DNA of 64,000 bases from Hedera helix (Eukaryota; Streptophyta; Magnoliopsida; Apiales; Araliaceae): positions 12,585,510-12,649,509 of the forward strand of contig OX359285.1 in assembly GCA_947179155.2 (NCBI GenBank). Reading direction: 5' to 3'. Below the pieces are notes generated by a model, which was not told the origin of the DNA, did no database searches, and saw nothing but the letters and a program-made list of their open reading frames with translations. The translations under genes and the position numbers were made by a program. Below, piece after piece: positions 39,581 to 52,183 of this stretch (position 1 is the stretch's first letter; every line of letters starts with the position of its first letter).

Positions 39581-42105
39581 CAACAGTTATGATTCACGTA
39601 GCACATACCTTATCATGCTCGGTGTGTGTCATACATCATGTGATTGTGCTTCTACTATAGCAATATATCTCATATATATCCATATCGTTGCACAAAATAC
39701 ACATTGTGGTCATATAATCATGTATCACATAACAAATAATTTTTTATGCATTTAAAACAAGAATTACATTTCATAACAGTCCAACATTTAACATAGAAGG
39801 GACTGAAGAACTTGCCTGGCGTCCAATTATTTAAATTGATAGTTCAAACTCTTAACTCGATCAACCTTCAAAGCTTGTAAACCTTCCTCTTGTTGGTATC
39901 CAACTCCTCAATCTTAGTAGCCATGGTGGTTTTCCGGCAAGGATGGTGGGGTTTCGGTGTCTCGGGTGGAAGAGAGAAAGCAAGAATGCATTTTATTCTT
40001 TTGTTTTCTTTTTCTTTTTTTTTCCTTTGTTTCTTTATTTTCTCTTTATATAGCAACAACCAATTAGCCATAAAATTTTCCACCGACTTATGTTGCGCCT
40101 ACTCAGCTCTCTCGAATTTTCCAACCGAAATATCACAAATAACATGCAACTTAATTATTTTAAATACATTACGTAATTATTACGTGTAATAAATATTTTA
40201 TGTAATATACATAAAATATTTATTTTAATTCACTAAAAATCATAACATGATTTATGAGTAATATTAATACCCTTTTTCGGTATTTTATTTGACAAATTTT
40301 GTACACGCATAATGACGTGCATGTAATTATTTGAGGTAATTTATACCTCCAAAAATCATAAAATAATTCATATAACATATAAAAATTATTTTCTGTAATT
40401 TTTCACTTCATTACTTGGACAACATGTTACATTAACATGTTCACGTTTCCGAAATATTATCTTTCATAAAAGTCATAATAATTCCCTTATACATAATTAT
40501 AATTTTTAATAACTTAAAACATTCATTTTTCTTATTTATTATTCAATTTCTTTACTATTTACAATAATTTCTTTATATATAAATTATATAACTTAATATT
40601 ATATAATTTATATATTTACATTTTCCTTTCTTAAATAATTTCTTAATTTTCTCCAACCTTATTCCATTTAATCACCTTATATAAATTACATAATTATTCT
40701 TATATAATTTATATAATTATTATTTTCTTCATACTTTATTTTAATTTTCTTATATAAATTATATAATTTATTATTATATAATTTACATAATTACCTTTCC
40801 TTCTCAATTAATTTCTAAACTTCTTCCAAAATTCTTGATAAACTCAAAAATCGATAACTACATTTTTACAAACTTCCTCATTAGTTTTTCATAAATTCTT
40901 GGATTAATTTAATTATTAATCCCTTTATTTCCATAATTAATCAAATTTATAATGTTATCAATTAAACATACACATATATAAATATACATATTTAAATCTT
41001 ACCTCTCACATTACCATATAATTTCCTTTAAATCTAATTCTCACATTTTTATAACAATTTAATTGTACAAATTAATGTACATTTATCTGAAATTTCTCTT
41101 ATTTTTAGTAAATTATTTTCAAACAATTTATTTACTTTTCAGTTATTTCAATTCAATACCATATCTCATAATTTCTGTACAGATTTAATTTACTTAATTA
41201 AATCTCATCCCATACCTTAAATCACATAATATCACAAATAATTTAAACAACCCTGATAATTCTGTTAATTAAATTTTTTATTTAATTTTCTTAAGGAAAT
41301 CCGAAAGTTCGGGTCCTCACATTCTTCCCCCCTTAACAAGATTCCGTCCTCGGAATCATAGTTGTCGTAATATTTATACGTATTTTATTTATAGCAACTT
41401 GCTATACCTTTATCTAGATGAATAACAATTTATTCTATAATAATCATATATTACCTCTTTAATATCCATAACTTCTATGGATAACATCATAATAATCATA
41501 ACTGTCAAAATATTCAAATTCTTAATTCATAATTTCTTTGTAGTATTACATTTCATAATTCTCTAAAATTTTATTCATAAAACTTTAACTCATTTCTTGA
41601 TACACTTATCGAGATAATTTCTCATTCTCTGAAAATTTATTTTCTTTAATCATACGTAATCTTACTCCATTCACTTATTTCATTCTTATATCCCACGTCA
41701 TTCATATTCCGCACATTCATCCTTCTTCTTCTTAATTCACATTCATAATCTTCTTCATATTTCATAATTCATTTTTTAATACTTCCATTATTCAACATTA
41801 TATTTTAAATACTAATCTTTACTTGATTTATCATAATCCTTATTTGGAATTATTCTAAAATTCCTGGGGTATCACAGTTATGCATACACATATTGTACTG
41901 AGACTGATCCCCTCGGGTACATATTTCTGGTAGTAACCATTGGGTCAACCTGCTATTGACTCCAGTAGATATATATAGTTCATAGTCTATTTGACTATCT
42001 TAATTCTAAAAGCAAATCATTATTCATGCTTATGTTATTTATATTATTGAATTGTTCAGCTATTCCCTTTCATTCATGATATATTGTTTCTTGTTGTTAT
42101 TTAAA

Positions 42106-42200
42106 CTTGTTGAGCAAACTAGTTGCTCACCCATGCTATATCATGAAACCTTATTGCAATGCAACCCGAGACTTCTGGGAAGAACAAGGGTAAGGGAAAG
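42106..42200 (+). promoter_or_regulatory. LTR promoter-like module (LTR9)
   Basis: CTTGTTGAGC, AAACTAGTT, GCTCACCCATGCTATATCATG, TTATTGCAATG, then purine-rich GGGTAAGGGAAAGATGAAG. The CAG is changed to CAA in this copy. Confidence 0.5.
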
Positions 42201-42879
42201 ATGAAGTGATAGACTTCAGGATGCAGCCTTTTAGTTAACTAAATTACTTGTTATGTAATATAAACCCTAAGTATTTTATTAAGGGTATTTGTGTACTTTT
42301 GTGTAAGGTTATCGTATCTTGGGACTAGTAACACCTTTTGAATGAACAACATATGTTTATTATTCCGCACTTAGTTATTGTATATTGTTTAGAAGTGGAT
42401 GTTTGTATTGGATCGTGATGACCTGATCCGGGTATTTGAGACTCGAATTTGGGGGCGTCACATCTACCCGAGAAAATCAAATATTACACAAGGGTTTAAA
42501 ATATACCTTCATAGTTTTCCTTTTTCTTTTTCATTCCCTTCTTGAATTTCCTCTCTCTCTCTCTCTCTCACTCTCCACCGAGAACTCAGCTCTCTCTTTC
42601 TCTCTATATGGCTTATTTCTTTTGCTCTCCTCAAGTGGGTTTAGTCACAATTAAATGATATAATCCAAGATAGAGATAAGATATGAAATATGATTGGTTG
42701 GAAGTAGATTACATAGGATAAAATAAGGAATGATTGGCTCTAATTAAATCTCCACTCTTAAAATGCTGATAATCCAGTTGGCCCACTTAAAAATCTGGAG
42801 ATTCAATTATCTTTTGGGTCTCACTTTTAATTATCTAACCCGCTCTTTGACTTTTTGACCCGAAAATCAAATTTGCAAT

Positions 42880-43290
42880 ATTACAGTTGTTTTCTACTAA
42901 TTTCGACGTTCCCGTTGTATTGGTGACAACCGTTTTTTCAAATTCAATTCCAAACTTCAAGTTTGACCTTTTACCTCAAAAAGTCAAATGGTCAACTTTG
43001 ACCTAAAAGTCAACCAGAACACCTATTGTATTTACAGTCCATACTTACTAAATTCGACGTTGTCGTCGCAACGGTGAAGTTCGTTTCTCAAAATTCTTCT
43101 TTAAACTCAAATTTTGACTTTTTACCTTTACAAGTCAAACAATTGACTTTGACCAAAAGTCAACCGCGACACCAAATTGTGTTTAATATTTCTTTTTGTT
43201 AAATTCGATGTTCTGTACTCAACGATGCAGTCTGCGTCTTCAAATTCTCTTCCGAACTCCAAATTTGAGTTTTTCTTAACTCTTTTATTT
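42880..43290. repeat. About 150-bp tandem repeat in LTR7, 2.7 copies
   Basis: The word TTCGACGTT (TTCGATGTT in the last copy) recurs near 42902, 43053 and 43203. Each copy also contains a phrase like TTTGACTTTTTACC and GGTCAACTTTGACC with AAAGTCAACC. Non-coding. Confidence 0.82.
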
Positions 43291-43739
43291 TCTTTAATCA
43301 AACTTTGACTAGCTGACCACTTTGGTCATTTCTTGACATTTCAATTTGTTTATTTGCATTCATACATATAAGTATACTCATGTTATCAAGCATACATTAC
43401 CTCATTCTCTTCACACCTCTATTCCACGAAATCACAATCACACATGGTTCATTCTTAATTTTAGACTACCACATTAATAACTTAGCCACATATACACGTC
43501 TTACAATTATTAAATGTTTAGACTTGTTTACTATATTCATATGGCTTGCCATATATATAATAATTTGATTCACCATAATCTTAATCCATTTTGGATTGTT
43601 TTTTTAATTTCTAACACTTGGCTATTAGGTTGGGTTTAAGCTTAATTACCACCATAATACCTAGCTTATCTCTTTTCAATTTACTAATTTGGGTTATCTT
43701 AATTTATCATTCAAGGTTTAGCTTTCATGAGTGGTGTGA

Positions 43740-45420
43740 TGTCGCAAGCACCCAAAAATAAAATCTTACTTAAAAAAAATATTAATGTAGTAGTGCAAGT
43801 AAGAGTTGATCCCAGAGAGAATGATTATTTAATTTTATGTTTTCGCAAACAAAAATTGGGGGGTTTATAATTAAAGAAATAATTTAAATAAAATTAACTA
43901 AAATAAATATGCAAGTAATTTAATGAAATAAATGAGAAGAAAAAGCCTTGGTTTAAGTTAATATCCACATCAAGAATTTACAACTGATCACTGATACAAG
44001 AATAAATCAATTCATATTTTAAATATTCAACGTGGAATAATTACTTCCATTCGAATAATTTTCCTATTTCTCCTTAATTTTAGTTAAGCAGAAACAAGCG
44101 ATCTAAATAACCCTTACTACTAAATAATCTCAGACAAGCGCTAAAGATTTAACCTAGTAGCAGCATAAAGAAATAGAGAGATCGTTGAACTAAACAACAC
44201 AATCCAAGCGTCTGCATTTAATTTAGATGAATATTTTTCCTAAGATATAACAATATTTTGATAAGCAAAATAATTATTAATCTTAGTTGCTTCGCAAATT
44301 AAAGTGACCAAACAATTACAGATTTAATATTTAATTTAGCAGTAGATTTCAACGAATAATAAACTAGTATGCATTCTAGCAATTAAACGAATTAATCATA
44401 AAATTAAACACAGAAAAATATTCAATACTCAAAATATAAATTGAACAATTAAAATAAATTAGATCTCACAGTGTATAAACTTTGATGGCTTCAATCACTT
44501 AAACCAAGAAAAATAATTTAGCTACTCATAATTGTAGAGAGCATCAAAGAATAAAAGAGACAATTTTTATTCTAATGAGAGTTGTGTCTTACATTGTGTC
44601 TCAAGCCCTCTATTTATAGGCTCCATAAATCTCCTAACTTGTCCAAACCCTAATAGGATTTACAATTAAAAATAAAATAAAAGAAAAATAAAATAATTAT
44701 TATCCTAATCCTAATTGAAATTCTAAATAAAATATTAAAAATAAAATAAAGAATTATTGCTTCCTTTTCCAAATTAAAATCGGATTTTTATTCTACTGAT
44801 TTGTTGCATTGCAGTGTAGGAAATCCAAAATAAAGAAGGAAAAGGAACAAAACTACTGCTCTGCGCGCTGCCACGTGGCAAGGAGAGAGAAAGAAAGAAG
44901 CAGCCGCCACGCCAGCTGTCCCCGCCTTTATTACCGTTGGTGCGTGTAATACACGTGCCCGTTCCAACTGCACCTGGCCGCGCATTGCGCGAAAACTGTT
45001 TTTCCGCTTAGACCAAAACGGCGTCGTTTCGTTCCTCGCATTCTTATTCCTTCCCCGCGCGATGCACGGTCGCTTGTGTTTCCGGAATTTACAGAATTGC
45101 CACCGGTCTTTGCTGATTTTATAGTTTTGTCCCTCAAGCTTTGCTGAAATTACAAAAATGCCATTAGACTTTTATTTCCCTATAAAATCAAATATAAAAT
45201 AAATAAAAATAATATAAAAATACTAAAAATCCTAAAAACACATAATAATAAATAAAACACCTAAAACACTAAAAATAAATAAAAACACATAAATAAAAAT
45301 AAATATAAAAATACTATAAAATTACCTAAATTAACTAAAATCCCATAAAACCTATTAAAATCAAAATAAGCTAAATAATTAAACATTTAAGCATACAATA
45401 AATATAAAAACTAAGTATTA
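43740..45420 (-). mobile_element. LTR13: Tat/Athila-like LTR inserted in LTR7
   Basis: It starts TGTCGCAAGCACCC at 43740, with a following phrase TTGATCCCAGAGAGAATG that resembles the R/U5 region of plant Tat/Athila LTRs (compare 58040-58160). A minus-strand TATA box CCTATAAATAG lies at about 44622. The right end is not resolved; it lies between about 45180 and 45500. Preceding bases TGTGA give no convincing partner. A GC-rich block at 44850-45180 may be part of it. No coding region; 44788-45137 frames are by-products of GC content. Confidence 0.6.
44850..45180. promoter_or_regulatory. GC-rich cassette with G-box and AAACGGCGTCGTTT-type motif
   Basis: It contains the perfect palindrome TGCCACGTGGCA (about 44868-44880), GGCCGCGCATTGCGCG (44986 onward) and AAAACGGCGTCGTTTCG (45011 onward), then three AATTACNNAATTGCC-type phrases. 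It resembles the cassettes in LTR9 and LTR11 although the surrounding LTR is of a different class and orientation. Confidence 0.65.
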
Positions 45421-45952
45421 GGGAATAAAAATATCGTATAATTTAACTCTATTAATGAGCTTGCTTAATTAATATATTAAGCTTTACAGTATTTTTAATG
45501 ATTAATTTAGTTAATCATTTATCACGTTCGACTAAAATATAATAAGCACACCTCCAAGTATATACGTATCTATACATATACATTTTCACGTTAACTTAAA
45601 AATATCTCTCAAATTGAAATTTATTTCCTTAATAAATTTTTACATACATTATATTAAAAACTTCTTACATAATCTCTTTTAGTCAATTAAATTCATCGAA
45701 CTTTAAAGGTATTATATTATCTTATTATTAATATACCTCCAACTATACACATAATAATCAAATTATAGGTTTTAAAATTTAAAAACCTATATTTACTCAC
45801 ATTTAATTTCTAACACAAAGATTAGGATAAAATATTTACTCACTTTTTTACACTTTTTACTTCTCCAAATCTAGATTTTAACTTCAACCTTTATTTCATC
45901 ATCTAAGATCTTATGTAAAAATATTGTGAAATATTCGGGATATTACAGTTTT

Positions 45953-47017
45953 ACCATGCTAAATATCTTTAGCATCGAATCAATGTACGTTTATTAGGTC
46001 AAGCCAAGCATCCTTTACTATATCTCTCTATAGATCTTTTATCCCCAATAATAGGATGCTTCTCTTAAGACCTTAACGGGGAAGTGTTTAGACAATCACA
46101 ACTTTACTAACTGTAACATCGGTATGTCATTTCTTATCAGTAGTATATCAATATAAAGTACTAAGAATGTCATAGTGCTCTGACTAACCTTTTGTACACA
46201 CTTGATTCATCATCGATTTGATAAAATTAAACTCCTTTAATTCCCTCATCAAAAAGGATGTTCCAGATTTTAAAAGCTTGCTTCAATGTATAATTGGATC
46301 GTTGTAGCTAACATACTTGATTTACTCCATCCTCGGAGATAAAGTCCTCTGGTTGTATCATACATACATCCTCTATTAAAGAAGGGCGTCTACACGTCCG
46401 TTTGCCAGAACTCGTATAGTAAGCTTCAACTGCAAGTAAAATTTGAATAGACTTAAGCATTTCTAGTAGTAAAAAGTTTTATTGTAGTCAACTCCTTGAC
46501 TTTGTTTGAAACTTTTTGTCACCAGTCAGGTCTTATAGGTCTCCACCTTGCCATCTGCTTTAGTCTTTCTAAAAGACCCATTTATATCATTTAGGCATAA
46601 TGCCTTATTATGAAGAAACCCAAGTCCACACTTAGTTCTCATTTATGGAGTCCATTTCTCATTTCATGGTCACCAACCATTTCTCTTGAGTATCTAATAC
46701 TTATATCTCATTTTGTGTTACTGGATCATCATCCTTTATGATACGTACCTCATCATCATCATCTATGATGAATATATACATTTTAGGTATCTTTGGTACT
46801 AACCCATATTTACGACTTGGTTGTGGTACAATAGGTTTATCTACTTGAACAGATTTCTTTATTTGATCTGTAGTGTCTAGATCTATCATACTCCCACTAA
46901 CCCCTTAAAGTTCTTTTCCAAGAAGGCAATATATTTTGGCAAACACCTTTTAATTAGTAGGATTATAGAAGTGATACCCTAAACTTTCTTTAAGATATCC
47001 TATAAGTTTACAGTTGT
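45953..47017 (-). pseudogene. Copia C2 pol, RT region (minus), degraded
   Basis: It continues the pol fragment cut at 32767. On the minus strand a frame at 46701-46889 shows the integrase-RT linker with its Arg/Pro-rich and acidic parts (PQPSRKYGLVP and IDDDDEVR). The RT start follows toward lower coordinates (FRKTKADGKVETYK, SQGVDYNKTF), with many stops. The 5' rest of C2 (gag, protease, integrase, 5' LTR) is missing; the sequence is cut near 47017 by LTR10. Confidence 0.78.
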
Positions 47018-47025
47018 CAAATTTC

Positions 47026-47130
47026 TCCAACGGGTCGTCTCGTCATCGTCAGATCTTTCTCCAACGGGCCTCGTTGGATCTTTCTCCAACGGGCCTCGTT
47101 GGATCTTTCTCCAACGGGTCGTCTCGTAGT
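47026..47130. repeat. 25-bp tandem repeat with internal hairpin
   Basis: Units contain TTTCTCCAACGGG. The central two are near-identical and hold CCAACG-GGCCT-CGTTGG, a 6-bp-arm hairpin. Four units in all, the outer ones diverged. Confidence 0.85.
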
Positions 47131-47804
47131 TGCTGGGCTTCGTTTCCAACAAGTTGTCTTGTAATTGTCGGGTCTCGTCTCCGGAATCACTGTGTATTGT
47201 CCCAAATGGACTCATATCGTATTGTACATACGAGTGGTCATTCGTCGTCTTTGGTTATCAAATTAGGTTTTTCTGGATCAGCTGTTTGCCTTGCCTTAAG
47301 TAACCTAATGCTCGTTGTTTGTTGTGGCGACTTTGACCGTAAGTTGTTGTGGTGGCTTCGTGTTGGGGTCCACCTTCCTTTTCGCATATCGGGTAAAGTG
47401 ATGATTTTGCCCTCCTGTCAGGGTTAGTATAAAAGTGTATAATTTGGGTGTCTACATGTGTTTTAAGACATGTAAGTTATTTATGTGGTTTTTATATTTT
47501 GTATGCTAGATAGACGAGTTTCGATCGTAACGCAACTGGAATCATTGAAAACTAAGTTAAAACAAAGAAGATATGTGGTTTTTAGTAAAAAGTGTCATTT
47601 TGAATTCCTAAATGGTTTGTCTTGATTTTTGTTGTCCAAAATATTTTTGAAGGTTATTTGATTCTTGAAAACTTGAAGAATATTAAGTTATGAACATAAC
47701 AAAACAGATTTGAGACCATTTGATCACGTGTTGCATGTTTTATTAAATATTGAACCAAAGTAATTAAAGTTGGAAAAATCTAAAAACTGAAGTTTGAAAA
47801 TTTG

Positions 47805-47885
47805 AACTACCGCCGTAGCGGTGAAACGTTTTGCCTGGAACCGCCGCAGCGCTGGTATTCACCGCTGTAGCGGTGGTCCTGGATT
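47805..47885. repeat. GC-rich hairpins in LTR10
   Basis: The patch holds the words CCGCCGTAGCGGTG, CCGCCGCAGCGC and CACCGCTGTAGCGGTGG, each self-complementary over 5-6 bp and complementary to each other. Confidence 0.75.
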
Positions 47886-47979
47886 CTCGAAAAATTAATT
47901 TATTTTTTTTCAGGTCGGGTCGAATCATAGTAAACGGGTCGGGTCAGATTATTTGAGTATAAAATGGGTCAGAAAATGT

Positions 47980-48450
47980 GATTTAATATAATATTAATAT
48001 TTGACAAAAATTAAATAAGTAAAATATTATTAAATGAATAATAATATTAGTAAAGGTATAAAATATTAGTAAATAATTAATAATATTATTAAATGAATAA
48101 AGTATTATTACATGAATAATAATATTAATAAATGAATAAAATATTATTAAAAAATTAATAATATTCTAGTATCAGTAAAATATTAATTAATAATATTATT
48201 AAATGATTAATAATATTATTAAATGAATAATAATATTAGTAAGGGATTAATGTACTATTAACTGGTTAAAATAATATTAAATAATTAATAATAGTAGTAA
48301 AGAACTGAAATATTATTATTTGATTAATAATATTAGATAAAGGTTTAAACAATATTAAATGATTAATATTGATTTTATGTGATTAAAATATTATCAAATA
48401 ACGATAATATTTCTAAGTGTTTAATGTATTATTAAATATTTGATTACATG
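47980..48450. repeat. AT-rich hairpin array in LTR10
   Basis: Repeats of TAATATTATTAAATGAATAA type, homologous in reverse to the LTR5 array. Confidence 0.8.
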
Positions 48451-49165
48451 GTTAAATGTTAGTAAATTAAGATGTACGAAGGTTATTAATATGAACCTAT
48501 ATGTGATTCAAATTGAGAGATCAGCTTGATTAATTGTTAGGTATTTTTAAAGGACATTAAATTTGTGTTGGTTAGTTGTAAACAACTATCAAGGCAAGTT
48601 CTCTATGACTAAACTTGTAATTATTTTTCAAGAGATATACATTAGTTAATTATTAAAAGTTAACCCACATCAATGTTATTTATGTATTCACACATAGTGC
48701 ATTCGAAGATTACAGACAATTTATTCATGAACTGTTTAAAAGTAGTATATTCTAATTGTTCAGCTAGACCTAGCATGATAAATTCATTCACTTGAATATT
48801 GTTAAAACTTATCCAAACCATTGGTTGGGGTGAATTCTTATTGTAAGACTGAGAACGAACAACCTTTTTAAGGGGATTATTTCGGGAAACCGACCATTGT
48901 ATAAGATGTTTGAATGTTATGCATATACATAGGGTACAAGAGGTTAATCCCCTCGAATACCAAAATAATAAAAGGTTCAGAGACATATCTAATTTACCTT
49001 AAGTATTAGTTCATGTTCCTTTGTGTCCACTCAGCAGTAAAAAATCATTCAATTCTTTTAATTGAAACTTGATTCTCATCTTTCACAATTATCATATATT
49101 GTTGAAATCTCAAAAATTATTGCTAGTCACTCAATGATATATCATCCTTGAAATTATTGTATTAA

Positions 49166-49270
49166 AGTTGTTAGGGAAGCTAGTTGTTCACCCTTCCTAT
49201 ATCATGAACTATTTTTTTCAGTTAAGCCCGAATGCTATAGAAAAGATAAGGGCAATGGGAAAGTCAAATA
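49166..49270 (+). promoter_or_regulatory. LTR promoter-like module (LTR10)
   Basis: A decayed first arm (GGGAAGC), GTTCACCCTTCCTATATCATG, TTTTTTCAG, TTAAGCCCGAATGC, then the tail coding for Asp-Lys-Gly-Asn-Gly-Lys and a stop. Confidence 0.45.
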
Positions 49271-49517
49271 GTAGAATTGCATGTTAGTGTTTTACAGTTA
49301 ATATTTAATTTGATATTTTAAATCTTTTGCGAACCCTTAAGATATGTTTTGTTTATATTAAGGTTAGAAGACCTTGGGATTGTAATATTTTTTTTATAAG
49401 AAATAGTTATATATTATTCCGCTAAGTTTAATGAGAATTATGTATTTAGATGTTAGTTATGTATTGGACTGTGAGCACTAAACTTGAGGTTATGGAACCC
49501 AAATTTGGGGCGTCACA

Positions 49518-50100
49518 TCTTACGTTCCATCTCGCTTTATACGTTTATGAGTGAGTGCATTTTATGCTCCATCTCACTCCAATTTTATTCTTGACTTGTG
49601 TAACGTCTATTTTCCTTAGGCATTTCAAATTACCCATGTAACAAACTTTCGACCAATGACCCATAACCAGTTGACTTTAGGGCACTAGGTATAGAGATAC
49701 CCCTAAGAGCTTATTCATTCAAGTAACAAAGGTTACAAAATTAGACTAGTCATGCTGCTTATAACTATTATAATTTAGCATAAATATCAATAATTCATTT
49801 GTTGGACATTAATGCAGTTATTTATGCATTTATATAATTAAGATATGATCAAATAAGCTATAGAGAATACTCATATCTTTCACAAGCATCTAATCCAACA
49901 AACTTATGCTAAGTTAAAACTAGCTCAACAAAAATGGATATATGCATATGTGCATATAGGATCTCAAATAAAATAATAACTAATAAAAAACCAAAATTCA
50001 AACTCAACATAATCCATCCCTTTTTCAAGAGTTATCAAATAAAAATCAAAATTTATTCATCGGCCAAAATTTAAATTCAAATTAATTCATTGCCCAAGTA
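49518..50100. other. Unassigned AT-rich DNA
   Basis: No open frame of note. A phrase CTCACTCCAATTTTATTC and a run of direct words (CCATCTCGCT, CCATCTCACT at 49528 and 49581) suggest an old retroelement end. No boundary or target duplication was seen. Confidence 0.4.
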
Positions 50101-52183
50101 ACTCATCCTAAAAAAAAAACTACCCCATTTTTGTAAGAAACACGATTGCACTTAGGCAACATGCCTTTAAACAACATGGTTACCCCAACTGGGCGAGTGG
50201 TGTCTCATGAGGATTTGCAGTGAATTTACCCACAAAATTCAAAAATAAAACCTTAAAAAATTATAATTTTTTTGAAAATTTACCTACCCCTAAACTTAAA
50301 ACAAACATTATCCTTGATATATAAAATAAAATAATTGAAGAACAAAAGACTCCCCTAAAGATGTAGTGTTTTCCTCCTTATCTACTAAATCTGAGTGTAT
50401 TGGCATTAAAAAACCTGAAAGAAAAACAAAAACAAAATATTACAACAAATAACTAAAATTTACTACTAAGAAATAAAAATTAAAATTAAAATTAAAATTA
50501 AAACTAAAAATTAAAACATGGGTTGCCTCCCAATAAACTCTTATTTTATAGTCTCAGCCTGACTACTTCTTTTTCTTTAGCTCGGATCAAATTTATGCAA
50601 TATAAACCGCTGTGGAAGCCATGTCTTGATTATCCGCTTGGCCTTCCCTTAAGATTGATCACCCCTAAACTTGATTTCATCTTTCTTCTTCCATTAGAAT
50701 AAACTTTTCTTTTTACCCTTCTATTCTTTTTATCGTTCCAACATTTTTAACCGAAGCAACTTAAAAACATTATTCAGAATCACTTGGGAGCTTGATTTTC
50801 TTAAAAACCTTGAATGTCATGTTTTCATCTTGAACTTACATATTCAGCTCTCATTTTTGCACATCTATAAGCGTTCTCCCCGTGGCTAAAAACGGTCACC
50901 CAAGAATGATAGGTATGTCTTTATCTTCCTCATAATTCAAAATAATGAAAATCCGCGAGAAATATGAACTTATCCACCTTAACTAACACATCTTCAATAA
51001 TCCCTTTTGAATAAGTGATTGTCCTATCTGTCTATTGTAAGGTAACATTCGTAGGCTTTGCTTTATTCAACCCAAGCTTCTTATATACGGATAACGACAT
51101 CAAGTTTATGCTTGCACCCAAATCGCACAATACCTTCCCAAAAAATTGACTAGCAATGATGCACAAAATTGTGAAACTACCCGGATCCTTTACCTTTAGT
51201 GGTAGTTTCTTTTGCAAAATCACACTGCATTCCTCCGTAAGTACCACTGCTTTAAAGTTATCTAATTTCTTTTTGTTAGACAAAATCTTCTTTATAAACT
51301 TCACGTAGCTAGGCATTTGTTTTAAGGCATCTGCGAATAGGATGTTGATATGAAGCTTTTTGAATATCTCCAAAAAATTTGAAAATTGCTTGTCAAGTTT
51401 TTATTTATGAAATCTTTGTGAAAATTGCATGGGTGGCACAATCTGATTTTGATTAGGATTCACTGCTAGATTTTCTACTGCCTTCTTTTCTTGGTTTCAT
51501 GCCTCCCCTTTATCTATTCAACCTCACTATCATCTTTGATATCCGGATGTGAAATTTTTAACTCTCCCCCAACTGCCTTAGATAGCTCCTTAACACTGTG
51601 AAGTGTCACATCATTACATTGTTCTCGGTCATCCCTTCTTGGATTTACCTCTGTATCACTCGACAACACACATTGGGGTCAACTGTTGATTGCATTGGCG
51701 AGCTGCCCCATTTGATTCTCAAGGTATCAAATTGCAACTTCTTTCCTCCATGATGCATTTTCCTCAATGACCTTAAAAAGAAGTTCCTCCAATTTTGAGT
51801 CTAAAATCCTTGGGAGTATAACTATCTTGGAATAAAGTATTAAGCTTGATTGTTGCTCCATGACTGATTTTTATGATAATAGCTTGGATTATTGAGCTGT
51901 TGATTATTGCAACCTGCCACGTATTGGACTGATTCCGTATTAGTTGGACATTAATTTACTAAATATTTCCCCTCACATAGGTCACAAATCATTGACATGG
52001 GTTAAATAGCTTGCATAGTTTTTGTAATTAATGTCATCTATGCAACCAAGGAATTAACTATATCTATTTCATATATCCCAGCCACCATTGGTTAATTCAT
52101 CCTTACCAAAGGCCATTGGTAATTGTTTGCAGCCATAGTCTCCAACAAGTCATAGGACTCGGCAAAATTCTTCTCCATCAAAG
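50100..52183 (-). pseudogene. T1: Tat/Athila-like gypsy, protease and gag 3' part
   Basis: On the minus strand the frame 51032-51373 holds the retropepsin core of this lineage: LCDLGASINLMSLSVYKKLG, with LG in place of the usual SG of the active site. Before it come gag frames that pass AAGGN, YDLLETMAANN near 52100-52183. Downstream, 50110-50580 contains stretches common in plant Athila/Tat non-coding tails, such as GGGTTGCCTCCCAATAA at 50520. No RT or integrase is visible, so it is either a deleted or a non-autonomous copy. Several stops. Confidence 0.78.

Larger units (their letters stand above)
38928..41876 (-). mobile_element. LTR8: solo gypsy LTR with internal PPT-like site
   Basis: It starts TGTAACGACCCCGAAATTCG and ends CCTGGGGTATCACA, with the perfect duplication GTTAT at 38923-38927 and 41877-41881. 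Comparison with LTR4 shows LTR9 is unbroken once the unit is removed. Length 2.95 kb, minus orientation. Same family as LTR11 and LTR14. Oddity: 556 bp from its 5' end (at about 41320) lies, on the minus strand, AAGGGGGGAAGAA followed by TGTGAGGACCCGAA. That looks like a polypurine tract and a second LTR start inside the LTR. Confidence 0.9.
35641..42462 (+). mobile_element. LTR9: gypsy LTR nested in LTR7, split by LTR8
   Basis: It starts TGTAATGTCCTAGAATTTTC and ends GAATTTGGGGGCGTCACA. The flanks TCTAA (35636-35640) and TCTAC (42463-42467) match at 4 of 5 bases, so a mutated target duplication is likely. Own DNA is 35641-38927 plus 41882-42462, about 3.9 kb. Plus orientation by the module at 42106-42160. 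Same family as LTR4. It carries a GC cassette at 37190-37440 and an AT-hairpin array at 37640-38280. Confidence 0.85.
32768..45947 (-). mobile_element. LTR7: solo gypsy LTR holding LTR9/LTR8 and LTR13
   Basis: It starts TGTAACACCCCGAGAATCC and ends CGGGATATTACA, with the perfect duplication GTTTT at 32763-32767 and 45948-45952. The module at 33988-34036 points left, giving minus orientation. Own DNA is 32768-35640 and 42463 onward, apart from the Tat/Athila-like insert that starts at 43740. It holds the AGACAGG hairpin array (34640-34920) and a 150-bp tandem repeat (42880-43290). No coding region. Confidence 0.88.
47018..49517 (+). mobile_element. LTR10: 5'-truncated gypsy LTR
   Basis: It ends AAATTTGGGGCGTCACA at 49517 and carries the module at 49166-49221, both as in LTR2, with which it is collinear from 48645. 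The 5' end is not an LTR start; it joins degraded copia pol near 47017. It has a small tandem repeat at 47026-47130, a GC palindrome patch at 47805-47885, and an AT-hairpin array at 47980-48450. The 137-codon frame at 47014-47427 spans the tandem repeat and matches nothing known to me. Confidence 0.78.

Noticed and set aside
47014..47427. A 137-codon plus-strand ORF, the longest outside retroelement and viral genes
   Set aside because: Its first half is a 25-bp tandem repeat and opposite-strand frames are equally open there. It lies in an LTR, and no domain is recognisable.
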